This document shows, piece by piece, positions 9,510 to 16,399 of a DNA stretch of 29,493 nucleotides; the stretch's first letter is position 1, and every line of letters starts with the position of its first letter. Below the pieces are notes generated by a model. The model saw only the letters and a program-made list of their open reading frames with translations. It made no database searches and was not told the origin of the DNA. The DNA comes from CAYSHJ01 sp964589725 (lineage in GTDB: Bacteria; Planctomycetota; Planctomycetia; Planctomycetales; Planctomycetaceae): assembly GCA_964589725.1 (NCBI GenBank), contig CAZPUJ010000379.1, positions 1 to 29,493 on the forward strand. The letters run 5' to 3'. Position numbers and translations under genes: made by a program.

Positions 9510-11816
9510 ATGTTGGAATGGTCGGTTCCCTATTCCGGCTGGCTGTACTTCGCGGTGGCGGCTGGAATGGTGGCTCTGATCTTCCTCGCGCGATGGACGG
9601 CGATCTCGGATCGGCTGCGAAGTTGGTCGCTCTTCGCGCCACGATTGCTGGTGCTGCTGCTGCTGCTCATGGTGCTCCTTAATCCGGTGCAGCGTCGTGA
9701 GCATCGGTTGCCCGACCAGCCGGCGCAGGTGATGTTCCTGGTCGACTCGTCGCGGAGCATGGCGCTGGAGCAGCCTCAAAGTCGCTCGCTCGTTGTCCAG
9801 CAAACGATTCAAGAAGTTGACTCGCAATTGCACAGGCACGCCAATCGTCCGCGAGTTCAACTTTTCCGTTTCGGCCAGCAGCTTTCGTCCGCTGCCGATT
9901 TCTCACAACTCAGCCCGAATGAGGACGCCACTCGACTGTGTGACGCGCTCGAACAGTTGCCATCAAGATTCTCGCGAGAGCTGCCGTCCGCCGTCGTCGT
10001 TTTTTCCGACGGAGCTGCGGACGATGCGGATCGACTGACGGAGGTGGCGCAGGGGTATCGCAGTCTGAAGATCCCCATCCATGTGTTTCCCGTCGGCAGC
10101 CCAAAGGTTCGCGGCGATGTGGCCGTTGAGGAACTCGTTGTCCCGCCGCGCATCGATGCCGGCATGAAAGCGCCCATCCGTGGTGTGCTGCGAGGCACTG
10201 GCTTTGAGGGTGAACGACTGGTCTTGCAGGTGCGAGTTGCCGACCGGCCGCAGTTGCCGCCGCTGGCCACTCTGCCCGTCACGCTCAGCGAGAAGCCGCA
10301 ACCGTTCGAACTGATTGTTGAGGCCAATTCCGAATACGGCGAACTCGTGTTGGAGGCACCGCCGCTTCCCGGCGAGGTGACCGAACAAAACAACAGAGTC
10401 CCGTTTCAGCTCTGCAAGGCTGCGAGAAAACTCCGAGTGATCTACATGGAAGGGACTGGAAGCAATGAATATCAGTGGGTCCAAAACGCCTTGCAGGAGG
10501 ACAAGGATATCGAATGCCTGTCGATGGTCGCGGACCAGCAATACGTTCAGCGGCCGCGGTTGGTGCGAGTAAACGACGCCTATCGCGGCTTTCCGGCGAC
10601 GCGCGAAGAACTGCTGCAATACGACTGTGTCATTTGCAGCGACATCTCCATCGGCGCGTTCACCCGCGAACAACTGGAGTGGACGGTCGAATTGGTGGCG
10701 AAGCGCGGAGGTGGTTTCATGATGGTCGGAGGCATCACCAGCTTTGGCTCCGGTGGTTGGGATCAAACCGCTTGGGATCAACTCATCCCCGTCGACATGG
10801 CGGGAGGCGTGATTGGGCATGGTTGGCTCTATCACCAGTTCAAAGTGACGATTCCCGAAGACGCGCTGTCGCATCCGATCTGGCGCATTCTCGAAGACCC
10901 CGAACAGAACCGCCGAGTTTTGGCGGCGATGCCGATGTTTCTCGGCACGAACTTCATGCAACGGCTCAAGCCGGCGGCGACCGTGCTGGGGGTGTCCGCA
11001 ACGCCGCTTCCGCAAGCAGGCATCATGCCGATCTTTGCCAGCCAGACCTACGGACGCGGACGCACTTTCGCCTTCGCGCCCGACACGACCGCCGATTGGG
11101 GCCGGCTGTTCGAATCGCAGTGGGGGGAAGGGGACAATCGTTACTTCCGCCGCTTCTGGCGCAACGTGGTTCGCTGGCTTTCTGAAAACTCGACGGCGGG
11201 CAACAAGCGGCTGCAGATCGAAACGGACCGAATCATCTATCGTGCGGGACAGCCGATTGCCATCACCGCGCACGCCTTCGACGAGCAACTCCACGAGACG
11301 ATTGATTATGACCTCGTGGCACAAGTAAAGGCGGCGGCCACGTACACAGCCGCAGTACCTTCAACCACTGTGCCATTGCCTTCCCTGCCGCTCGTCCCAG
11401 CCACGTCCGGCAAAGAGTATGTCGGCCAGATGGACTCCCAAGCCTTGGCCGCCTTGCCGGATCTCATGGAAGCAGCGTCGTCCGTCGTCCCATCGCGAGA
11501 AATCGAGGTCATTGCTTCGCACCAAGGCCATGAAATCGCTCGCACCAGCACCAAAGTGCAAATCCTGCCCGATGTGCATGAATTTCTTCAGCCGCGTGCC
11601 CAGCCGGAAGTTCTCGAACAGCTCGCCAAAGCCGCTGGCGGCACCGTCTATCGCGCCCCCCACGAGCTCATCTCGTCGCTGCTGCAGGTTCACGTGACTC
11701 CTGGCGAAGCCGTCATCACGCGCCAACCAATGTGGGACAGTCCCTGGTTGTGGCTGGTCATCGTGGGCTTACTCGTCCTCGAATGGTCCCTTCGTCGTTT
11801 GTCGGGATTTGGATAA
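9510..11816 (+). CDS. VWA-domain membrane protein with glutamine-amidotransferase-like domain
   Basis: A 768-residue membrane protein closing the MoxR cluster. Two N-terminal hydrophobic segments (about 8-28 and 38-58, the latter very Leu-rich) precede a VWA domain with MIDAS motif DSSRSM near residue 78. A beta-rich region (~215-295) follows. An alpha/beta domain then begins with LRVIYMEGTGSNEYQW and includes GGGFMMVGGITSFGSGGW, which fits the amidotransferase-like fold (often without a catalytic Cys) seen in this group. The last ~25 residues form a membrane anchor, PWLWLVIVGLLVLEW. ATG 9510 has AAGGTGG at a 4-nt spacing; the GTG at 9507 is too close to it. With the protein at 3736-5703 this makes two VWA partners for one MoxR. 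Function in the complex is inferred from family and context. Confidence 0.88.
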   Translation: MLEWSVPYSGWLYFAVAAGMVALIFLARWTAISDRLRSWSLFAPRLLVLLLLLMVLLNPVQRREHRLPDQPAQVMFLVDSSRSMALEQPQSRSLVVQQTIQEVDSQLHRHANRPRVQLFRFGQQLSSAADFSQLSPNEDATRLCDALEQLPSRFSRELPSAVVVFSDGAADDADRLTEVAQGYRSLKIPIHVFPVGSPKVRGDVAVEELVVPPRIDAGMKAPIRGVLRGTGFEGERLVLQVRVADRPQLPPLATLPVTLSEKPQPFELIVEANSEYGELVLEAPPLPGEVTEQNNRVPFQLCKAARKLRVIYMEGTGSNEYQWVQNALQEDKDIECLSMVADQQYVQRPRLVRVNDAYRGFPATREELLQYDCVICSDISIGAFTREQLEWTVELVAKRGGGFMMVGGITSFGSGGWDQTAWDQLIPVDMAGGVIGHGWLYHQFKVTIPEDALSHPIWRILEDPEQNRRVLAAMPMFLGTNFMQRLKPAATVLGVSATPLPQAGIMPIFASQTYGRGRTFAFAPDTTADWGRLFESQWGEGDNRYFRRFWRNVVRWLSENSTAGNKRLQIETDRIIYRAGQPIAITAHAFDEQLHETIDYDLVAQVKAAATYTAAVPSTTVPLPSLPLVPATSGKEYVGQMDSQALAALPDLMEAASSVVPSREIEVIASHQGHEIARTSTKVQILPDVHEFLQPRAQPEVLEQLAKAAGGTVYRAPHELISSLLQVHVTPGEAVITRQPMWDSPWLWLVIVGLLVLEWSLRRLSGFG

Positions 11817-12101
11817 TTGTCAGCAGCCAACCGTCACGAGTTCGCCGGTTTCGATGCCTGTGTCGGCGACGATCCCACTCCCGAGTTGCTCGCGACAATT
11901 GACGAAGAGTATCAGCGACTGATGGAATTCCTTCGCAACGACACGCTTCGGCAGATCGCGACGTGGCGCATGGAAGGAGATTCCAACAAAGAGATCACGG
12001 AACGGTTGGGCACCACAGTTCGCAGCGTGGAACGCAAGCTGAACCGCATTCGCGAAAAGTGGTCGCAGGGAGAAAGCAATGGTTCCGAAGCCGATGACTG
12101 A
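11817..12101 (+). CDS. ECF sigma factor C-terminal (region 4) fragment
   Basis: A 94-codon ORF beginning at a TTG directly after the TAA of the VWA gene. TLRQIATWRMEGDSNKEI followed by TVRSVERKLNRIREKW is the sigma-4 helix-turn-helix of the planctomycete ECF sigma type that is commonly encoded beside Ser/Thr kinases. The preceding DPTPELLATIDEEYQRLMEF matches the linker before sigma-4. Sigma region 2, which binds the -10 element and core polymerase, is missing; upstream DNA is the VWA gene in the same frame. A normal member is about 180-200 residues, so this is a truncated gene or a stand-alone HTH protein. It overlaps the kinase start by 23 bp, so it is probably still translated and coupled to it. 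Start codon is uncertain. Confidence 0.7.
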   Translation: MSAANRHEFAGFDACVGDDPTPELLATIDEEYQRLMEFLRNDTLRQIATWRMEGDSNKEITERLGTTVRSVERKLNRIREKWSQGESNGSEADD

Positions 12102-14121
12102 CGAATCACCCGTGGACCAAATCGACAGTCTTTGCGACTCATTTGAGACGCAGTGGCGAGCCGGTCAGACTCCGCGCATCGAGGAATACTTGAAGAAAGG
12201 TTCAGCTTCGGAGCGAACGACGCTGTTGCGGGAGTTGCTGGCGCTGGAAATCGAGTACCGTCAATCGTGCGGTCAGCGACCGAATGTCGCCGAGTACCAG
12301 GCCCGATTTCCAGAGATTTCGGCGGATTCAAAGTTGCGACAGGACTTCGAAACGCTGTTCCAGCGCGAGGTGGGTTTAGCCTCGCCCGATGTGGCCACCG
12401 TCGTCGCCGAAGATTGTCCGAGCTCGACACCCTACACCGGCTACGTCTCTGACGACGCGGGAAAAGCACCCACGCCGGGGAAGAGTTCGCTGGCGGACTC
12501 ACTCCGCGACTTCTCGCCAGAAAAGGAAACGCATTTCGGACGCTATCGGATCATTCGTCTGCTTGGTGAAGGTGGAATGGGTCGCGTCTTTTTGGCTCAC
12601 GACAAGCAATTGGATCGGCAAGTCGCTCTCAAGATACCACGATTAGATGGGGCGACCGGCGTCGCCCTGGAACGATTTCTTCGTGAAGCTCGCTCGGCTG
12701 CGATGCTGCGGCATCCGCATATTTGCCCGATCTTTGACGTCGGCGAACTGGAAGGTGTGTGTTACCTGACGATGGCCTTCATTGATGGCGAGCCGCTGAC
12801 TCGGCACGCCAAGCCCGAAGCCCTTTTGCCGCAGCGTCAAGTCGCGACCTTGATTCAGAAGTTGGCGTTGGCGATTCATGAAGCACACGAAAAGGGAATC
12901 GTGCATCGCGACCTGAAGCCCGACAACATCATGCTCGACAGCCGTGGCGAGCCAATTGTCATGGATTTCGGGCTGGCCCGACGTGAACAGCCGGGAGAGC
13001 AAACACTGACTCACGAAGGTACGATCATGGGGACGCCGGCCTATATGTCCCCGGAACAAGTCGAAGGGGACACGAAGGCCATTGGACCGGCGAGCGATCT
13101 CTACAGTTTGGGAGTCATCTTGTTTGAATTGCTAACGGGCCGAAGACCATTTCAGGGATCGACTTCCGCGGTGATGGCCAAGATTCTTCGAGACATACCA
13201 CCATCGCCGTCATCCCTTCGAATTGACGTTGAGCCAAAGCTGGAGTGGGTGTGTTGGAAAGCGATGGAAAAACGACCGAAGGAGCGATATCGCTCGGGGA
13301 AGGAAATGGCTGAGACGTTGCAGCAGTTTTTGAGCGGTTCAGCCTCGGCTTTATCGAAAGGAATGATACGCGCACAGACCAAGACGATCGAAGCTCCCTC
13401 GGAGCCAATTGAGACGTATCAACTCACACCTGACAAGACGAGGATGGTTCCCAATGACGCACCCGTTACCGCGCCGAAAGATGACCACCGCCACAAACCC
13501 GATCTGAAGACGCAGATCGGCGAGCTTGTTGGAGAATCTGGTTTTGCCCAAACGCTTCTGAGTTTTGCCGGCCTCAAGCCAGCCGCCAGAACAACGGACC
13601 GCTTATCCAAAATCGTCGGCAAGGGACGTGAAGAGATCGCACGGCAGATCGCTGCGAAGAAGCATTCGCAGGTGATGCGCGTTGCCGCCGCGATGCATCT
13701 GGCTTGCGAAGCGCAAGAAACGCTGGCGGAATTGATCGCCGCCGCCAACACAGTTTCTCTCGCCCGCTGGAACCCCGACGAACCCGCTGCCGCGTTCAAT
13801 ATCTGGCAGAAGTTGATCACCGCGTTCCCAGGCGAGCCTTCTATTCGCCAGCAAGCGGCGTTGTTTGCGAGTCATCAGGCCATCGCTGCGTCGAAAGCGC
13901 AAAAGCATGTGGTGGCCGTTGAAGTGTTTCGTCACGCCCTGAAATGGCAACTCGCCGACGCCGAACACAGACATTTTATCACTGTTCTCAAACGGGCTGC
14001 TGCGTCCGCGATCGAGGCTGGTGAGTTCGATCGTGCGCGAACGCTTTGCGATGAGGCATTGGCGATTAGCCCCGGCGATGCGCAACTCAAACAACTGCGA
14101 CAGCGCACGTTTCCGAAGTAG
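12079..14121 (+). CDS. Serine/threonine protein kinase (Hanks type)
   Basis: A 680-residue kinase. The N-terminal ~150 residues resemble the helical leader of planctomycete kinases (SFETQWRAGQTPRIEEYL). The catalytic domain follows, with Gly-loop GEGGMGRV (163-170), ATP-binding Lys185 in VALKIPR, catalytic loop HRDLKPDN (276-283), DFG at 296 and SPEQ at 324-327. All key residues are present, so it should be active. There is no membrane segment; after about residue 430 comes a helical, TPR-like region (WQKLITAFPGEP, FDRARTLCDEALAISPGDAQ). ATG 12079 has AGGGAG at a 6-nt spacing and overlaps the sigma fragment. Pairing with an ECF-type gene suggests phosphorylation-linked gene control, but the sigma partner is truncated here. 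Substrates unknown. Confidence 0.92.
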   Translation: MVPKPMTDESPVDQIDSLCDSFETQWRAGQTPRIEEYLKKGSASERTTLLRELLALEIEYRQSCGQRPNVAEYQARFPEISADSKLRQDFETLFQREVGLASPDVATVVAEDCPSSTPYTGYVSDDAGKAPTPGKSSLADSLRDFSPEKETHFGRYRIIRLLGEGGMGRVFLAHDKQLDRQVALKIPRLDGATGVALERFLREARSAAMLRHPHICPIFDVGELEGVCYLTMAFIDGEPLTRHAKPEALLPQRQVATLIQKLALAIHEAHEKGIVHRDLKPDNIMLDSRGEPIVMDFGLARREQPGEQTLTHEGTIMGTPAYMSPEQVEGDTKAIGPASDLYSLGVILFELLTGRRPFQGSTSAVMAKILRDIPPSPSSLRIDVEPKLEWVCWKAMEKRPKERYRSGKEMAETLQQFLSGSASALSKGMIRAQTKTIEAPSEPIETYQLTPDKTRMVPNDAPVTAPKDDHRHKPDLKTQIGELVGESGFAQTLLSFAGLKPAARTTDRLSKIVGKGREEIARQIAAKKHSQVMRVAAAMHLACEAQETLAELIAAANTVSLARWNPDEPAAAFNIWQKLITAFPGEPSIRQQAALFASHQAIAASKAQKHVVAVEVFRHALKWQLADAEHRHFITVLKRAAASAIEAGEFDRARTLCDEALAISPGDAQLKQLRQRTFPK

Positions 14122-14249
14122 CAGAGTTCCCTGTCGACCGATTCCGCTGCGGGTGAAGATAGTCCCGCCGAGACGGTCACGATCATTGGCCACAAGGACT
14201 CCGACACCGACCCCAAAGGGACAGAGCAAAGCCGGCAGTCCGCCCAATC

Positions 14250-14871
14250 AGCGCCCGGCCCGTGAGCCGAATGGAACGCGCGGCACGCTGGTACCGACGC
14301 AATTCCGTGGTGGCCGGATTGGTGACGTCGGTTGCGATCCTGCTCGCCGTCGCTACGACTCTGGCTTCCGGCTTGGTGGGCGTTGGGTGAGAAGCAGCGA
14401 GCCGATGCCAAGGCGGACGAGGCTCAGCGTCATCTGTATTCCGCTCACATGAATTTTACGCAGCGCAATTGGCGGAATTCGCAGGTTGGCCTCGTGCTTG
14501 ATCTCTTGGAAATGACCCGACCGCAACCGGGCGAGACGGACCTACGCGGCTTCGAATGGCATTACTGGGACCGGCTCTGTCATTCAGAGCTTCTGGACTT
14601 GAAAGGGCATACCGATGAGGTCAAGAGCGTGGCGTTTAGCCCGGATGGGAAACGGCTGGCATCGGCAAGTTCTGACGGTATGGTCAAGGTCTGGGACGCG
14701 CGGCCGTGGACGCCGGAGTTGCGCGCGGAGCGTGAGGCGTTGAGTCTGATCCGCTTTCTGAGTGACCAAGGCCAATCCCAGTCCGAATGGCTCGCCGCCA
14801 TTGCCGCCGATCAAATCATCACCGAACCTATCCGTCAGCGCGCCCTGCAATTCGCTCGCGAGTGGAAATAA
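14250..14871 (+). pseudogene. Decayed Ser/Thr kinase-WD40 gene remnant
   Basis: Remains of a kinase-WD40 fusion of the kind common in planctomycetes. Frame 3 (from about 14250) encodes RPVSRMERAARWYRRNSVVA and a membrane segment AGLVTSVAILLAVATTLASG, then stops at TGA 14388. The continuing homology is in frame 1: GEKQRADAKADEAQRHLYSA, LRGFEWHYWDRLCHSELLDL and one complete WD40 repeat (KGHTDEVKSVAFSPDGKRLA, ending VKVWDA). The usual family tail LTPELRAEREALSL follows at once. So there is a frameshift near 14380, the kinase domain is absent, and all but one WD40 repeat has been deleted. The frame-1 part is open from 14332 to 14871 and might still be translated. The tract 14122-14249 is open in one frame but not recognisable. 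Confidence 0.7.
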
Positions 14872-14967
14872 CGAATTGAGAACACGACATTATCCAGTCG
14901 CGCATTCATTTTGAAAATGCCGAGTTGGTTGCCTCGGACATGACCTCGAAAGACCAGGAAGAAATTC

Positions 14968-15087
14968 ATGAAAAGCCAGCCTAAAAACGTTCCTCCACGC
15001 GTTGGTGAACATCCCCTGCCAGATCGTGAAGACGTCACGCCGCGTGATCTACTGCGTGTAATGGAGAACCAAACATGTGGCGAGTGA
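14968..15087 (+). CDS. Small ORF, 39 codons, unknown
   Basis: An ORF of 39 codons starting MKSQPKNVPPRVGEHPLPDR and ending with NQTCGE. AGGAA lies 7 nt before the ATG, a good ribosome site. It overlaps the ATG of the thioredoxin-like gene by 13 bp (15075-15087), which fits translational coupling. The composition is Pro- and charge-rich, with one Cys close to the end. I do not recognise it. It could be a leader peptide or a small partner of the following gene, or a chance ORF. Confidence 0.4.
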   Translation: MKSQPKNVPPRVGEHPLPDREDVTPRDLLRVMENQTCGE

Positions 15088-15341
15088 TTGTCTTCAGTAG
15101 TTTGTTGGCGGTGCTGACCAGCGCCGTTTGGGGTGGAGAAATTGAAGTCGCCAAAGAAAAGGCGAGGTCACCGACCGCGCTCAAGGCTGAGATCGAGAAC
15201 CTCCAAGCGGCCAAGGTCGCCTGGCGCGAGATTGCCTGGAAGAGTTGTTTGCTCGACGGGCTGCGGGAGTCGCGTGAGAAGAACAAGCCGGTGTTGTTAT
15301 GGATCTTCATCGACCGGCCGGTTGATGATGCGCGGTGTTGA
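15075..15341 (+). CDS. Thioredoxin-like exported protein, N-terminal part, ended by in-frame TGA
   Basis: The first 88 residues of an exported thioredoxin-fold-like protein. The signal peptide is MWRVIVFSSLLAVLTSAVWG, with likely cleavage near GGE. A charged helix follows (KAEIENLQAAKVAWREI), then NKPVLLWIFIDRP, which fits the first strand and active-site approach of thioredoxin-like proteins. The ORF ends R-C-TGA, exactly where a redox motif would be expected. The same frame continues without another stop for 163 codons and includes AEVIRRVNADFVPVALKA, which matches the helix and strand after a thioredoxin active site. The whole would be 252 residues with the TGA codon at position 89, right after Cys88. 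Selenocysteine is possible; so are a nonsense mutation or a sequencing error. Confidence 0.72.
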   Translation: MWRVIVFSSLLAVLTSAVWGGEIEVAKEKARSPTALKAEIENLQAAKVAWREIAWKSCLLDGLRESREKNKPVLLWIFIDRPVDDARC

Positions 15342-15370
15342 GTGTTCGCGGGTGCCGCCCGTGAGGCGGT
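15339..15370 (+). promoter_or_regulatory. Candidate SECIS-like hairpin after in-frame TGA of thioredoxin-like gene
   Basis: Following TGA 15339-15341, CCGCC (15355-15359) pairs with GGCGG (15365-15369), extended by a G-T pair at 15354/15370, around the loop CGTGA. The stem starts 13 nt and the loop 19 nt past the TGA, with a G as second loop base. This fits the general geometry of bacterial SECIS elements. GC-rich DNA often yields such hairpins, so support is modest. Confidence 0.35.
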
Positions 15371-15833
15371 TTTCTCCAAAGCGGAGGTCATTCGCCGCGT
15401 CAACGCCGATTTCGTCCCGGTGGCTCTCAAGGCGGCACTCGTCAATCAGCCGCCCGATGGTGAGGAAGGGCTGCTCTATCGCGAGATCGGACGCTCGAAA
15501 CCCGCGCCGGCATTGTGGCGTGTGGCAGGGAACTCGGAAGTCTTCAACGACAAACTGGCGAACGGGGAGCCGGGCGACTTGCACGAGGTCAAGCTGACGT
15601 GGCATGGCTTCATCGAGATGAACGCGAACCGCATGACGCGGTTGTTACTGTCGGCTCGCGGTTCGGAGCGACTCAAGTTTGGATCGGCGCGCGGCCGGGA
15701 CATCAACGAAGTCGCGAATCTTCCTGCCGGACACCGCATCGACATCGCGAGCGAAGTTCGCTTCGGCATCCTCGGTGAGAGTGCCGATCCGGAACGAGTT
15801 GCGGCCGATGTGGCGGAATCGGCTCCCAAGTGA
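15342..15833 (+). CDS. Thioredoxin-like protein, C-terminal part (continues 15075-15341 in frame)
   Basis: 163 codons in the same frame as the signal-peptide half, directly after its TGA; GTG 15342 is the first codon. It begins VFAGAAREAVFSKAEVIRRV and continues NADFVPVALKA, which is how thioredoxin-like proteins of the KPVL...VFS...EVI...NFVPV pattern read after their active site. Later parts (RLLLSARGSERLKFGSARGR) are not recognised. No ribosome site precedes the GTG, and without the upstream part the protein would lack both a signal peptide and the first half of the fold. It is therefore best seen as the second half of one gene. It stops 7 bp before the start of the thioesterase gene, so the two are likely cotranscribed. 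Confidence 0.65.
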   Translation: MFAGAAREAVFSKAEVIRRVNADFVPVALKAALVNQPPDGEEGLLYREIGRSKPAPALWRVAGNSEVFNDKLANGEPGDLHEVKLTWHGFIEMNANRMTRLLLSARGSERLKFGSARGRDINEVANLPAGHRIDIASEVRFGILGESADPERVAADVAESAPK

Positions 15834-15840
15834 GATCACC

Positions 15841-16239
15841 GTGAAAGCCAGCCCGAAGGTCGGAACCGTCGTCGAGGTGACATTTGTCGTCGAGTCGCAG
15901 CACGCGATCGACTTCTCCGACGCCAACATGCCGGCGGTGTTGAGTACGCCGTGGCTGATTTGGTTTCTGGAACATGCGGCGCGGCAGGCGATGTTGTCGC
16001 TGCTGGAACCGGGCGAGAGCACCGTCGGCGTGCATGTCGATGTGCAGCACTTGGCGGCGACGCCGCTGGGCGAGTGCGTGACCTGTCGTGCGCGTGTGAT
16101 TCATTCGGAAGGGACGCTGATTTCGTTCCAGTTGGAGGCTCACGACGAGCACGAGCGGATCGCCCGCGGGGTTCACAAACTGCGCGTGATCCGCGTGGCT
16201 CGGTTCGCCGAGCGGGTGCGGAGCAAGCTTCAGTCGTGA
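15841..16239 (+). CDS. FlK-type hotdog-fold thioesterase
   Basis: A 132-residue hotdog-fold protein resembling fluoroacetyl-CoA thioesterase FlK and its many housekeeping relatives. VLSTPWLIWFLEHAARQAM holds the Thr and Glu spaced as in the FlK active site, and VDVQHLAATPLGE supplies the His. The reaction would be hydrolysis of a small acyl-CoA in the cytoplasm. The GTG at 15841, reading MKASPKVGTVVEVTF, gives the normal family length and lies 7 bp after the previous stop. The upstream ATG 15808 is an alternative with a 23-bp overlap; the frame opens further upstream but that part is shadow. Real substrate is unknown and need not be fluoroacetyl-CoA. It precedes lpxK by 160 bp that contain repeat-like DNA. 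Confidence 0.8.
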   Translation: MKASPKVGTVVEVTFVVESQHAIDFSDANMPAVLSTPWLIWFLEHAARQAMLSLLEPGESTVGVHVDVQHLAATPLGECVTCRARVIHSEGTLISFQLEAHDEHERIARGVHKLRVIRVARFAERVRSKLQS

Positions 16240-16275
16240 CGCAAGGCCATCAGTTACGTATCGTCCGCCAAAAAT

Positions 16276-16297
16276 GGATGGGCACTCTTGCCCGTCC
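16276..16297. repeat. Short palindrome GGATGGGCA/TGCCCGTCC
   Basis: A 9-bp stem with one T-G pair and the loop CTCT, in the gap before lpxK. The same gap holds CCGGTGGCTGACGCCGTCCGG (16360-16380), another self-complementary stretch. Both look like the dispersed short palindromes typical of planctomycete intergenic DNA (from memory). Neither is followed by a T-run. Confidence 0.55.
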
Positions 16298-16399
16298 CGG
16301 TCGGAAAGGCGAGCCGGGCGGTGTCAGGCCCCGGACGTTGTTCCCAAACCCGCGAAAGTCCGGTGGCTGACGCCGTCCGGCTCGCCAGAAACTTTTTGG

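Noticed and set aside
9963..11324. Minus-strand open frame of 453 codons
   Set aside because: It is antisense to the VWA membrane protein and has shadow-like composition with no family signature.
14388..14390. Third selenocysteine-type TGA in the kinase-WD40 remnant
   Set aside because: Homology continues in a different frame after this TGA, so it results from a frameshift in a decayed gene.
7508..15341. Genome-wide reassignment of TGA to an amino acid
   Set aside because: Many intact genes here end in TGA at the expected residue, for example the MoxR, DUF58 and DUF1552 genes.
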